Assembly: GCF_900108065.1 (NCBI RefSeq)
Contig: NZ_FNVQ01000001.1
Span: 1,612,001-1,676,000 of the forward strand
Reading direction: 5' to 3'
DNA from: Marinobacterium lutimaris
GTDB lineage: Bacteria; Pseudomonadota; Gammaproteobacteria; Pseudomonadales; Balneatricaceae
DNA: 64,000 bases
Shown: piece after piece, positions 16,362 to 24,176 of the stretch
Numbering within the stretch: the stretch's first letter is position 1
How the letters are laid out: every line of letters begins with the position of its first letter
Notes under the pieces: generated by a model
Seen by the model: the letters and a program-made list of their open reading frames with translations, nothing else
What the model was told of the DNA's origin: nothing
Database searches by the model: none
Made by a program: the position numbers and the translations under genes

Positions 16362-16783
16362 GCCGCGTATACCCTACCTTCAGGCTTGCGAAGAGATAGC
16401 TCGACGGAAACGCCTGCAGAGGTCACTGCATTGGTAACTCGAACGTGGATGGGGATTGCACCAGTCACGCCCGATGTCGCTGATACACCAATACTGAGAG
16501 CCGCGCCGGGCACGGCGTTATCGAGACCGGCAGATGTCAGCGCAGTTTTGATCTCGGTAGTCTCATGGCCGCTGCCAGGCGTTGCGTCTTCGATAGTAAA
16601 ACTATAATTACCGCCGCCAGGCATCTTGAGCAGGTATGCGCCGTTATCAGCCGGATCACGCTCGACATCCGCGAAGTAAAACACATAATCCAGCGATCCT
16701 TCGCTGTGGTCGGAGTAATGCACCGTTGATAGCGTGCCGCCGAACACCTGGGTGCAGGCCGCATCGGTGTAAAGCTTCCACAT
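16358..16783 (-). CDS. small tail protein, 141 aa
   Basis: 141 residues, beta-rich, starting MWKLYTDAACTQ. It has no catalytic motif or membrane segment. Coupled by overlapping start/stop codons to both neighbours in the tail-tip section. Probably structural. Confidence 0.6.
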   Translation of the reverse strand: MWKLYTDAACTQVFGGTLSTVHYSDHSEGSLDYVFYFADVERDPADNGAYLLKMPGGGNYSFTIEDATPGSGHETTEIKTALTSAGLDNAVPGAALSIGVSATSGVTGAIPIHVRVTNAVTSAGVSVELSLRKPEGRVYAA

Positions 16784-17016
16784 CAGTCAGTCTCCAGTGC
16801 TACGGCTGTGCTATAGGCAAACTCGATCACTTCGGTTTTACTCATCGCGACCCACTCACCCCGCGGGCACTTGGCGCCCATGATTCGTGTTTTAAGATCC
16901 ATGAAGCAGCCACAATCCGGGCAACGCCGCCGGGGCGTCAGGTCGCACTCCTCGCACAGAGAAATGCGCGCACGCTGAACCAGCGCCTCTTCAGGCGTCA
17001 GCTTGATCATTCCCAT
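16783..17016 (-). CDS. zinc-ribbon phage protein
   Basis: 77 residues with two Cys pairs (CEECD and CPDCG) and a third C-terminal Cys (AKCPRGEW), a treble-clef or zinc-ribbon arrangement. The same layout (CRNCD, CGQCG, EFCPLKKW) appears in the 71-residue protein at 22986, so the two are paralogues placed near tail and head genes. Confidence 0.65.
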   Translation of the reverse strand: MGMIKLTPEEALVQRARISLCEECDLTPRRRCPDCGCFMDLKTRIMGAKCPRGEWVAMSKTEVIEFAYSTAVALETD

Positions 17017-17039
17017 AGGAGATACTCGCGGAGGTGGGT

Positions 17040-19004
17040 TTACGCGCCGGAGGCGGCGCGAGATAGAACATCGGCCAGATAAGACAGCTCTGCGTCGGGG
17101 CCGGACAGGGTCACCGGCCTCACGTTTTTGCCGTTGTCGACCTTCAAGGTCACCGTGCCGTGGTTGGTTCCGCCCTGGCCTTTCTGGGCGGTTTCCAGCC
17201 AGCTGCGCACCTCTTTGCCCATCGCTTCGGCGGTTTCGGCGGCCATGCTCAGGTTGATGGTTTCGCCGGCGATCTCAAGGATGGAGCCGGCGCGCTCTTC
17301 GCTGGTTTTGCCGTTGATGGTTTTGCCGCCGGCAGTGATGGAGTAGCTGCCGCCCTGCTCACGCTGTGCGGTTACCGCTTTCTGCAGGTCACCAAACTTG
17401 ACGATGGCTTTGTCTTCCATCAGTTTGATCACCTCGCGCATCCCCTCCACGTCGTAGTTGTGGCGGGTGTCCTGCATGGCGCTGTCATACACGGCGCGCA
17501 TCCGGTTTAGCCAGCCGTCAGAGTTCACTGCGTTGCCGCTGTTGATCTGCGCCTGCGCCGCACGGGTGGCTTCGCCGAAGTAGTAGTTGCCCTCAACCGG
17601 GCCATCGGTTTTGCGCTGCGGGGTGCGGATGCCGAAGATATCGTTGTAGAGGCTCTTGCCGGCATTACCAAAGCTGGCTTTGCCGAGCTGGCTTTCCATC
17701 GCCTTGGCGATACGTTCTTCGGCGGCTGCACGCTGTTCGGCGATTTTGGCGGCATCACGCTCCTGCGCGGCTGCTTCTGCGGCTGCTTCAGCCTTGCGCT
17801 GGGCCGCACTGGCCGCCTTTTGTTCTTCAACGCGCTGATCCTGCATGGCGCGCAACTGTTCATTCAGGCTGCCCATCAGACGCTGGTCATTCCACCAGTC
17901 GTTCTGGTCATACACGCCCGGAAGCGGTACTGAAATCAGGTCATCAAAGTTAACTGCCGCCAGACGCTTGCGGGCTTCTTCCCGCTGGCGAACCAGATCG
18001 TCAAACAGCTTCTGCTGATCCATGGTTGATGGATCAATCAGATGGGTGAAATCTTCAAGGGTACGGGTCAGGCCGGTGATGAACGCGCCGCTGGCCTGCT
18101 GGATCGGGCCGGTTTTACCCAGGGTTTCCAGCATCTCTTCCCAACGCTGGGTCAGGGTATCAACCTTGCCAGTCAATCCACCGGCGGCGGCCTCACCGGT
18201 ACCGCCCAATTGGCCGGCCACCTTATCCAGGATCATTCCCTGGGCTTCCAGCACCTGGTTACCTTCAACCAGCTGCTTGACCATATCTTTTTCAGCCTGG
18301 GTAAAGGTGACGCCCGAGCGGCTCAGGGTGGTAAGCCCCCGCACCGGATCTTCCAGCGCTTTACCCAGCTGCAGCGCCGCTGACTTGGCATTGCCGCCCA
18401 TGATCACCGACATATCCTGCGACAGGCTGATGGTGCGCCGGAACGTCTCGCCGCTCACTGAGCGGAACGTCAGCAGCACATCGATCGCTTCACGGATATC
18501 AGCAGTAGACGCCAAAGTGTTCAGGGCAACGCCCCGAGCCATGCTGTCCAACTGGCTGGCAGTAAACCCCGCGCTATAACCGGTGGAATTCAGCAGCGCC
18601 TGGGTTTTCGCCTGGCGCACTTCCAGTTCGGCATAAGCCTTGGATGCCGAGGTAACCGCCGCTGCCAGACCACCCGCCGCAATCCCCACACCCAGCATCA
18701 GCGGACCCGCCGCTGACAAACCTGCACTAATGGACGAAAGCCGCCCCGCGACACCACCCAGCGGCCCCTCAAGAATCGCTGCGCTATTGGCCGCACGGCT
18801 AAACGCACCGCCCAGCCGATCACCACTGTTGGCCGCACTTTTAGAGGCACGGTCATACCGCTGCGCCGCCTGGCTGGCCCGGTCATAGGCGCGGGAGGCG
18901 GTATCGCCATAGCGCCGCGATGCCGTAGCCGCCCGGTTGTGCTCGCGCGCATACTGGTCGGCCCGGGCGCGTAGTTCTACGTCCAGGTAGCTGACAGTGG
19001 TCAT
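17040..19004 (-). CDS. tail tape measure protein
   Basis: 654 residues, the longest tail gene. A helical N-terminus rich in Ala, Arg and Gln (repeated AxRYxxA heptads) is followed by a hydrophobic region (about 85-115) and the family block LGKALEDPVRGLTTLSRSGV, typical of lambda gpH-like tape measures. A second coiled-coil stretch rich in Ala/Glu/Gln lies near residues 395-440. It follows the frameshifted chaperone genes. If the usual ratio of about 1.5 angstrom per residue holds, the tail would be about 100 nm. Confidence 0.88.
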   Translation of the reverse strand: MTTVSYLDVELRARADQYAREHNRAATASRRYGDTASRAYDRASQAAQRYDRASKSAANSGDRLGGAFSRAANSAAILEGPLGGVAGRLSSISAGLSAAGPLMLGVGIAAGGLAAAVTSASKAYAELEVRQAKTQALLNSTGYSAGFTASQLDSMARGVALNTLASTADIREAIDVLLTFRSVSGETFRRTISLSQDMSVIMGGNAKSAALQLGKALEDPVRGLTTLSRSGVTFTQAEKDMVKQLVEGNQVLEAQGMILDKVAGQLGGTGEAAAGGLTGKVDTLTQRWEEMLETLGKTGPIQQASGAFITGLTRTLEDFTHLIDPSTMDQQKLFDDLVRQREEARKRLAAVNFDDLISVPLPGVYDQNDWWNDQRLMGSLNEQLRAMQDQRVEEQKAASAAQRKAEAAAEAAAQERDAAKIAEQRAAAEERIAKAMESQLGKASFGNAGKSLYNDIFGIRTPQRKTDGPVEGNYYFGEATRAAQAQINSGNAVNSDGWLNRMRAVYDSAMQDTRHNYDVEGMREVIKLMEDKAIVKFGDLQKAVTAQREQGGSYSITAGGKTINGKTSEERAGSILEIAGETINLSMAAETAEAMGKEVRSWLETAQKGQGGTNHGTVTLKVDNGKNVRPVTLSGPDAELSYLADVLSRAASGA

Positions 19005-19626
19005 TTGCTTTTGCGTCCTAGGTGGCGAATTCCATCAAGCGCATATGTCTGCATCTGCTTGAGCTCTTCGGGTTTTTCCTGGGCGATGATTTCGTTGTAC
19101 CGGTTAAGCCGGTACTGAGGGTCTTTCAGGCGGTTGTGGGCATGCCACCAGGTGAGCAGGTCACCGTCGATCTCGTCCAGCATCTCAAACGGGTTAACGA
19201 TGCCCGCCCGCTCTGCCAGCTCGAAGGCAAGATCAAGCTCCGGGCTGGCTAGTATTTTTTTTCGGCTTCGCTGGTGGTCAGGTCAGCGCCTTCCAACTCC
19301 TGCACCTTGATGCACACAGCGTCCATCAGCGGGTATTCGTAGTTGTCCAGCAACTCCTGGGCGGTCTCGCCTTCAAAGAGCTGCGCGCCAGTCTTATCTA
19401 CCGCATAAAACTGGGCCTTCAGGGCGAACAGAGCCATACCGTGGTGAACCGAATCATAATCTTCGGCTTCTCGATCAAAGCTCTTATCCAGCTCCCGCTG
19501 CCGCCGGCGATATTCAATCTGTTCGGCACCGGTCTTATGCAGCTTGAGGTAAACCTCATGCCCCGTTACCAGCGGATGTTTTTCTGGCGCGGTGCGTTTC
19601 TTTGCGCTCTCTTTGGTCAGCAACAT
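19001..19626 (-). CDS. tail assembly chaperone GT fusion by -1 frameshift
   Basis: The 0-frame gene (19626 to 19249) ends just after eight A's in the mRNA. A -1 slip on A AAA AAA (19261-19255) reads on as ILASPELDLAFELAERAG and continues to 19001, giving a product of about 208 residues. The downstream frame has no ribosome-binding site at its first ATG and is open from the slip site, as expected. Lambda-like phages make G and GT this way, and the GT extension recruits the tail tube protein. It directly precedes the tape measure gene. Confidence 0.85.
19249..19626 (-). CDS. tail assembly chaperone G, unshifted product
   Basis: 125 residues, charged and helical, starting MLLTKESAKKR. Coats the tape measure protein during tail assembly in related phages. 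It is encoded between the tail tube protein and the tape measure. The stop codon lies two codons past the slippery site. Confidence 0.8.
   Translation of the reverse strand: MLLTKESAKKRTAPEKHPLVTGHEVYLKLHKTGAEQIEYRRRQRELDKSFDREAEDYDSVHHGMALFALKAQFYAVDKTGAQLFEGETAQELLDNYEYPLMDAVCIKVQELEGADLTTSEAEKKY
19255..19261 (-). promoter_or_regulatory. -1 ribosomal frameshift site
   Basis: Heptamer A AAA AAA in the correct phase of the G gene (GAA AAA AAA TAC TAG), within a run of eight A's. The base at 19255 is read twice. Confidence 0.85.
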
Positions 19627-19633
19627 GAAAGAG

Positions 19634-19668
19634 TTCCAAAAACAGAAAAGCCCGGATCACCGGGCTTT
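19634..19668 (-). terminator. terminator between tail tube and G genes
   Basis: On the minus strand AAAGCCCGG, TGAT loop, CCGGGCTTT, then TCTGTTTTT. A partial terminator here would raise tail tube protein above the downstream chaperone and tape measure. Confidence 0.8.
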
Positions 19669-19673
19669 AGGGG

Positions 19674-20096
19674 TTAGGCTTCTACCGGCTCGCCGGAGAC
19701 CTCAAAGTTGATGGTGCCTTCGTTACCACCGCCGTTCGCGCTGCCGCTCCAGGGGTGGCTCATCACGAACACATCGTAGGTGGTCACGGTGCTGTCGGTT
19801 TCGGTCACACGCAGCGTGGTTAGCGCACCGGCCGCCTTGTGGGTTTTGGTGGCCGCCTGACCAGGATCGGCCGTGTTGCGCTGCACCGTCAGCGCGATGT
19901 TGCCGGCGTCTGGCAGGCCGATGCTCTTCTCCTGGTAGGTGGAGTCGAGGACGGTTTCATCGTTAACCGGCGGCGAACCTTCGTTCACCTGGTACGACTT
20001 ATGGCCCTTGATCTGAATGTATTCGCCAGGGGTGGCCGGATCTTCAATTTCCCAGACGGTACCCTGCGACGGAACGGCAATGGATGCACCAGGCAT
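19674..20096 (-). CDS. major tail tube protein
   Basis: 140 residues, beta-rich with Gly/Thr/Val-rich strands (GTINFEVSGEPVEA at the end). Position between the tail terminator and the frameshifted chaperones is that of the lambda V-type tube protein, which polymerises around the tape measure. The terminator downstream fits its high copy number. Confidence 0.75.
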   Translation of the reverse strand: MPGASIAVPSQGTVWEIEDPATPGEYIQIKGHKSYQVNEGSPPVNDETVLDSTYQEKSIGLPDAGNIALTVQRNTADPGQAATKTHKAAGALTTLRVTETDSTVTTYDVFVMSHPWSGSANGGGNEGTINFEVSGEPVEA

Positions 20097-20116
20097 GGTG
20101 GCCTCCTATAGTTGAT

Positions 20117-20506
20117 TTAAAAACGCACGGAATAGGTGTCCCGCAGGGCAGTCCACCCTTGATATACATCGCGCTCGTACTCCCACGCGCTGTACAGAAG
20201 TTCCGGTATCTCACCATCGCTATACGCGTCCTCAATGGCTTGCTGAGCAATAGCGGCGATCGCGTCCAGCTGATCATCCACATAGTCCGTATCCGGTAGC
20301 AGCACGTAGACATTCAGCGGGGCAATGTTCTCGTCGTAATCGATACCGTTTTCGATCTGCCCGTTATCCAGGTAGATGCACACCACCCCGTCATTTCGCT
20401 TGGGCGCTGCCTTTTTAAAGGGGTACACCTGCAGGTCAGCGTCATAGGCGGCAAGCGCAGGCGTGACAACGGCCACGATGGCATCGCGTATCTGTTTACG
20501 GTTCAT
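20117..20506 (-). CDS. tail terminator protein, gpU-like
   Basis: 129 residues, starting MNRKQIRDAIVAVVTPALAA. The alpha/beta pattern and VYPFKKAAPKRNDGVVCIYLD segment match lambda gpU-type tail terminators, which cap the finished tube and contact the head connector. The gene lies between gpZ-like and tail tube genes, as in lambda. Confidence 0.7.
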   Translation of the reverse strand: MNRKQIRDAIVAVVTPALAAYDADLQVYPFKKAAPKRNDGVVCIYLDNGQIENGIDYDENIAPLNVYVLLPDTDYVDDQLDAIAAIAQQAIEDAYSDGEIPELLYSAWEYERDVYQGWTALRDTYSVRF

Positions 20507-20510
20507 GAAA

Positions 20511-21089
20511 TCAGGCTCGGTATTTGTTGATGCGGTACTGCAGATCGGCCCGCAGGCGGGGCCCGTAGTTGCGCTTGAACTCGCTTTCCAGCGTGGATGC
20601 GGTCAACTTTTCAGCGGTGGGTTTCAGATCGATGCGGGGCACGATCACGCCACCATCAGCACCACGCATAAAGACCTGTTCACGCCCGTTGGGTGCCTTG
20701 CCGATCCAGCCTTTCGGGTAGCGATAACCGCCCCGGGCTGATACACCACTACCCACCTTGCCGCGACGGCCCTGCAGGTACTTACCCTTGTCGCGCACCG
20801 ATGGCAGCTCAATGGCCGGCAGCCCCTTGTGATACACCCGCAGGTTGCCAGACAGTTCGCGGTTGTTCGCCCGGCGGATGTACAAACGCCGGTTAACACG
20901 CCGCTGCGGCAGTTTCAGCTGCTGAGCAATAGCACGGCTGACCAGGGTGCGGCCAACGGCCAGGGTGCGGTTTAACGCGCTGGCCTGCGCCTGGGGAATT
21001 TCGCGATCTTTGATAACCGACAAGCGCCCGATCAGCTGCGCCACCTGAACATCAATCGGCGGCAGGTTGGAAAGCTGGTTCGTTGCCAT
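20511..21089 (-). CDS. minor tail protein, gpZ-like
   Basis: 192 residues from the ATG at 21089, preceded by CGGAGT. An upstream in-frame start lacks such a site. Basic protein with a helical N-terminus and repeated Arg/Gly/Lys segments, like lambda gpZ and its relatives at the head-tail junction. Placed between the connector genes and the tail terminator, with a small cassette inserted upstream. Confidence 0.7.
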   Translation of the reverse strand: MATNQLSNLPPIDVQVAQLIGRLSVIKDREIPQAQASALNRTLAVGRTLVSRAIAQQLKLPQRRVNRRLYIRRANNRELSGNLRVYHKGLPAIELPSVRDKGKYLQGRRGKVGSGVSARGGYRYPKGWIGKAPNGREQVFMRGADGGVIVPRIDLKPTAEKLTASTLESEFKRNYGPRLRADLQYRINKYRA

Positions 21090-21104
21090 GCTGAACTCCG
21101 GGCA

Positions 21105-21138
21105 CAAAAAAACCCGCACGGCATTACCGGGCGGGTTT
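21105..21138 (-). terminator. terminator closing the S24-like cassette
   Basis: AAACCCGC/GCGGGTTT stem with an inner CGG/CCG pair and a minus-strand run of seven T's. It isolates the S24-like gene from the tail genes downstream unless late transcription is antiterminated. Confidence 0.85.
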
Positions 21139-21173
21139 CTCGTTTGCGCAATAGTTGCACACTAACTGAAATA

Positions 21174-21554
21174 CTAGCTGCCAGTCTCAACGTGGGCAAG
21201 TGTTGTTTTTACCGGTATCTGGCGGACATAACCCACCCAGAATACCCGGCCCAGCACGGCCACATCGGCACCATCAGCCCACAGGGTAGGATCGCGCGGC
21301 GCCCGACCCAGCCGGTAGCCGCTCCCCTCCGGCCACAGGTAGCGCACCTGGTGCTGGCACCCCCTAAAAATTAAATACATATCACCGGGTACAGGGGTTT
21401 GATCGGCAGCATCTACCCCCACCCAAGCACCCACCGGCACCCCGGTACACCCATTGACTACCCGATGTTCGCGGGCCGATACCGGGTTTACCCCTGCCTG
21501 CACCATGTCGTCTAAAGAAAGCCGCAGCACCGGCGGGTTCCGTACTTCTTCCAT
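21174..21554 (-). CDS. inactive S24 (LexA/CI C-terminal) domain protein
   Basis: 126 residues that align with the C-terminal dimerisation/autoprotease domain of this phage's own CI (PVGAWVGVD versus PHGAAVGVD; VLGRVFWVG versus IIGFVFWIS). There is no DNA-binding domain. Aligning the two, the catalytic Ser falls on Asn34 and the catalytic Lys on Arg71, so self-cleavage should be lost. The start follows GGAGG, and the gene has its own terminator. It is divergent from an RHH repressor gene. A role in modulating CI-type repressors by hetero-oligomerisation is a hypothesis. Confidence 0.7.
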   Translation of the reverse strand: MEEVRNPPVLRLSLDDMVQAGVNPVSAREHRVVNGCTGVPVGAWVGVDAADQTPVPGDMYLIFRGCQHQVRYLWPEGSGYRLGRAPRDPTLWADGADVAVLGRVFWVGYVRQIPVKTTLAHVETGS

Positions 21555-21676
21555 GCGATCCTCCGTGACAACTGTAGTGTTGCCTAATGGTAACGAGGTA
21601 AAACAGTAATGGGCGCATGGAGATGGGGCAAGTTGCCCTTATAGCAGTGACCGCCTACAGTGATTATGCTGCGCGG

Positions 21677-22069
21677 ATGGAAAACCAATACCCCAGCCAC
21701 GCACTCGCCAAGTTCCAGATCAGGCTCTCTCACAAACTGAGGGAGCAACTACGCATCGCTGCCGATGAAAATAATCGAAGCATCAATGCAGAAGTGGTGA
21801 AACGGCTGGAGGAGACCATGCACGGCGCCGACTTCATACCGGCTACGGATGCCGCCACCCTGGCGGAAAAAGCCAAAGCGGATCAAACAGCCGCCCTGCG
21901 CCACGCTATCGCCTGCGCCATCCGCGATACCGCCAGCGCCGGGCATCGCACTGCTACTGTGAAAACCGACAGCTACCACCCGGATGTGCTGAAGCAGATC
22001 ATCCAGCAGCTACGCGAACTGGGGTATGACGTATCCAGCAGTGAGGCCACGCTGGCGGTGGCGTTTTAA
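21677..22069 (+). CDS. Arc/Mnt-type ribbon-helix-helix repressor with extension
   Basis: 130 residues from the ATG at 21677. Residues 10-48 form a ribbon-helix-helix (KFQIRLSHKLREQL, then NRSINAEVVKRLEE) like Arc and Mnt. Residues 55-130 are a helical extension of unknown role. It reads against the surrounding tail operon and diverges from the S24-like gene, with a 122-bp control region between. Its stop overlaps the stop of the next connector gene by four bases. Confidence 0.8.
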   Translation: MENQYPSHALAKFQIRLSHKLREQLRIAADENNRSINAEVVKRLEETMHGADFIPATDAATLAEKAKADQTAALRHAIACAIRDTASAGHRTATVKTDSYHPDVLKQIIQQLRELGYDVSSSEATLAVAF

Positions 22070-22401
22070 ACAACCTCCGCAGCTTCTACCGTGGCCGCCC
22101 AGCGCCCTACCCAGTTATCCCGCTCGATCAGCTGACGCAGCACGTACGTTCCGGCATTTCTGCCGCTGGCGATGATCACCTGCCATTCGTTATCGATGCC
22201 CGCCGGCGGGTTGTTGATGGTGACCACGGTGCCGATCACGGTCATTTCACCGTTCAGGATCAGCGAAAGATCCTTGTCGATCACCACGCGCCGTTCCCAG
22301 GTACTGGCCGGGATCGAGCCGTCGCTGACGGTGGCCAGTTCGCCCAGCTCTTCAAAGATGTCGGCATCGGCTTCTGCCATGATGTCGTCAAAGTCGCTCA
22401 T
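22066..22401 (-). CDS. head-tail joining protein, gpFII-like
   Basis: 111 residues. A short acidic N-terminus precedes a beta-barrel with INNPPAGIDNEWQVIIASGRNAGTYVLR, resembling lambda FII-type connectors that link the portal complex to the tail terminator. Position among head-completion genes agrees. Confidence 0.65.
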   Translation of the reverse strand: MSDFDDIMAEADADIFEELGELATVSDGSIPASTWERRVVIDKDLSLILNGEMTVIGTVVTINNPPAGIDNEWQVIIASGRNAGTYVLRQLIERDNWVGRWAATVEAAEVV

Positions 22402-22772
22402 GCTTCATCTACCTGCAGGGCTGGAAGGTCCGCATCCGGCACGACCGGCACGGTGGTGACGTACTGCATCCAGCGGGTTTGTTTATCATCGACCACGTAA
22501 CCGGGCTTACTAAGGATGGCATCGAACAGATCCACCGCCCCGGCGCGCTTGGCCGCCCGCCGTGCATGGGCCTCGCCCCGGGATGACCAGAGCACCAGGC
22601 TGTATCCGGCCGCTTTCTGCCGGCGGCACCAGGCCACCAGCGTGGTATTCACGCAGCCACCAAGGAGCAGCGTGGCGTCTACATCCACGTAGATCGCCGC
22701 CGCAGGCGCATAGCGCCGGGCACCCGGGTTTACCCCGGCCCGCACCCGGCGCAGCCATCCCTGCTGGTTCAC
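22398..22772 (-). CDS. HAD-like protein in the connector region
   Basis: 124 residues. HAD motif I is visible as VDVDATLL (DxDxT, about residues 28-35) and motif II as VLWSSRG (about 60-66), which fits a short phosphatase-like fold. Motifs III/IV are not clear, so activity is uncertain. The gene overlaps the gpFII-like gene by four bases, so it is part of the late operon. It might process nucleotide or peptide phosphates, or be purely structural. Confidence 0.6.
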   Translation of the reverse strand: MNQQGWLRRVRAGVNPGARRYAPAAAIYVDVDATLLLGGCVNTTLVAWCRRQKAAGYSLVLWSSRGEAHARRAAKRAGAVDLFDAILSKPGYVVDDKQTRWMQYVTTVPVVPDADLPALQVDEA

Positions 22773-22774
22773 GC

Positions 22775-22981
22775 TCAGGCTTTGGTTTCGGTGGTGCCGG
22801 CAGTTTTAGCGCCGATCAGCTGCAGCTTTTCCGCCGCCGCGCCGGTCGCCCACTTCGCCCGGCTACGGGATACCAGCCGCGACGCTTTCTGGCGCTTCTC
22901 CATATCCCAATCGGTGGCGTCATGGTTACCCTTTTTGAACTCGCCGGAATCTTCAAACACTTGCAGGACTTTCTTGCTCAT
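22775..22981 (-). CDS. hypothetical late protein, 68 aa
   Basis: Basic, Lys-rich 68-residue protein starting MSKKVLQVFEDSG. Its start follows a short intergenic gap after the zinc-ribbon gene. No recognised domain. Confidence 0.55.
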   Translation of the reverse strand: MSKKVLQVFEDSGEFKKGNHDATDWDMEKRQKASRLVSRSRAKWATGAAAEKLQLIGAKTAGTTETKA

Positions 22982-22985
22982 GAGA

Positions 22986-23201
22986 TCACCATTTTTTTAG
23001 TGGACAGAACTCTTTCATGATTTTGGTTTTTGCTGTGATGTTGCAGCCGCACTGGCCGCAGTGCCAACCACGCAGCGTGCTTGTACGCTGCTCATCGCAA
23101 TTGCGACATAAGTTTCGACGCTTGGCAGTCAGCACAGGGCCGGCAATGTATTTAACCAACAACTTCAGGATGAATAGTTTGACCTGATACGCCGGCTTCA
23201 T
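22986..23201 (-). CDS. zinc-ribbon phage protein, paralogue of 16783
   Basis: 71 residues. The cysteine layout CRNCD, CGQCG and FCPLKKW matches the 77-residue protein at 16783. The N-terminal 25 residues are hydrophobic and helical (VKLFILKLLVKYIAGPVL), so it may associate with membrane. Role unknown. Confidence 0.6.
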   Translation of the reverse strand: MKPAYQVKLFILKLLVKYIAGPVLTAKRRNLCRNCDEQRTSTLRGWHCGQCGCNITAKTKIMKEFCPLKKW

Positions 23202-23346
23202 CGCGTTAACTAATTAAATTACCGTTGGATTGGGAGTGTGGTGGCCGGTGCTGTATTACCCGGCTTGGTTGCTACTCATCGACTCGAACGACTGTCACCA
23301 CCAGCAACCGGATACGGGGTTTATCCGCACTTACCTGCGCATCAGC

Positions 23347-23466
23347 CTACGCATTCACCACACTGGCCAAGCAGCCCACCCGGAAGGGGAACCAGGTTCG
23401 TACAGGGCTGCTTGCCGGTGAGGCCCGGGGATACTCCGCCCCGGGTCGGTTAAGCTGTTGGCTCAC
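23347..23466 (-). CDS. possible 39-residue phage ORF
   Basis: GTG start with GGAG nine bases upstream, ending at TAG. It lies in a 570-bp stretch otherwise without genes, in the late-operon direction. The composition is not diagnostic. Confidence 0.3.
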   Translation of the reverse strand: MSQQLNRPGAEYPRASPASSPVRTWFPFRVGCLASVVNA

Positions 23467-23590
23467 ATGGCCTATCTCCGGCTAGGTGGAGAGCGCTCAC
23501 CAACGCGGCGTTATCCGCGAAGCCTTCAGCCAATAGACTGTTGTTTGTTACCGGGGCCCGTCTATTTATCTCGGCACCAGGCCCCGCTAT

Positions 23591-23728
23591 TCAGCCGTAG
23601 TCCATCTGTTCAGCACGTTCGGGCGGTCTGCTGGGCAGCAATGCGATCGCGCCCTGTATGGCACCGCACTGCCGGTTACCCGCCGATATATCGAACAGAT
23701 GGAGCATGAAGAAGATAATCAGAATCAT
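23591..23728 (-). CDS. possible 45-residue hydrophobic-start phage ORF
   Basis: ATG behind a strong GAGGAG, coding MILIIFFMLHLFD and a polar tail. It lies directly after the decoration-protein gene in the late direction. A short membrane-seeking N-terminus is visible. No family recognised. Confidence 0.4.
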   Translation of the reverse strand: MILIIFFMLHLFDISAGNRQCGAIQGAIALLPSRPPERAEQMDYG

Positions 23729-23772
23729 CTTCGCTCCTCAGATAGGGGTGCCCGTCCTTGGGCAGTCAGGGG

Positions 23773-24090
23773 TTAACCTTTCAGCAGTACCGGGATAGTG
23801 GCATCGCCACTGGTACCGGCTGCTGCCGCGTGACCGATGAGGTCGTTGTCGGTGGCGGTTGCGGTGATGGCGGAACCATCCCAGTAAACCGGCGTGCCTT
23901 CAGCGATGTTTTCAGCGGCCATCGGCAGGTTGTATACGCCTTCCAGATCCACCTGGCCGCGAGCGCCCGCTTCGATAGCAGAAAGCGCGACACCGACCAA
24001 GGCACCGGACACCACCACACCACCAGCCAAAACCGCGCCAGTAGAGGTCAGCGGGATGACTTTGCCTGCCTGTACTTTGTTTGTAGCCAT
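23773..24090 (-). CDS. capsid decoration/cement protein, DUF2190-like
   Basis: 105 residues, Gly/Ala/Val-rich and beta-structured. The pattern GKVIPLTSTGAVLAGGVVV...EGTPVYWDGSAIT matches DUF2190 proteins, which decorate capsids. It follows the major capsid gene immediately, as lambda D-type cement proteins do near the capsid gene. It should stabilise the expanded head. Confidence 0.8.
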   Translation of the reverse strand: MATNKVQAGKVIPLTSTGAVLAGGVVVSGALVGVALSAIEAGARGQVDLEGVYNLPMAAENIAEGTPVYWDGSAITATATDNDLIGHAAAAGTSGDATIPVLLKG

Positions 24091-24176
24091 GAGAGTTTTC
24101 TCCGAATAGGGGTTAAATCAGCCCGGGCGGTACTCCGGGCTTAATAGCCGTTTGGGGCTTAGTGACCGTTTAGGGG

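Noticed and set aside
21174-22069. Toxin-antitoxin module
   Set aside because: An RHH protein beside a small protein suggested this, but the partner is a CI-type S24 domain and shows no toxin fold.
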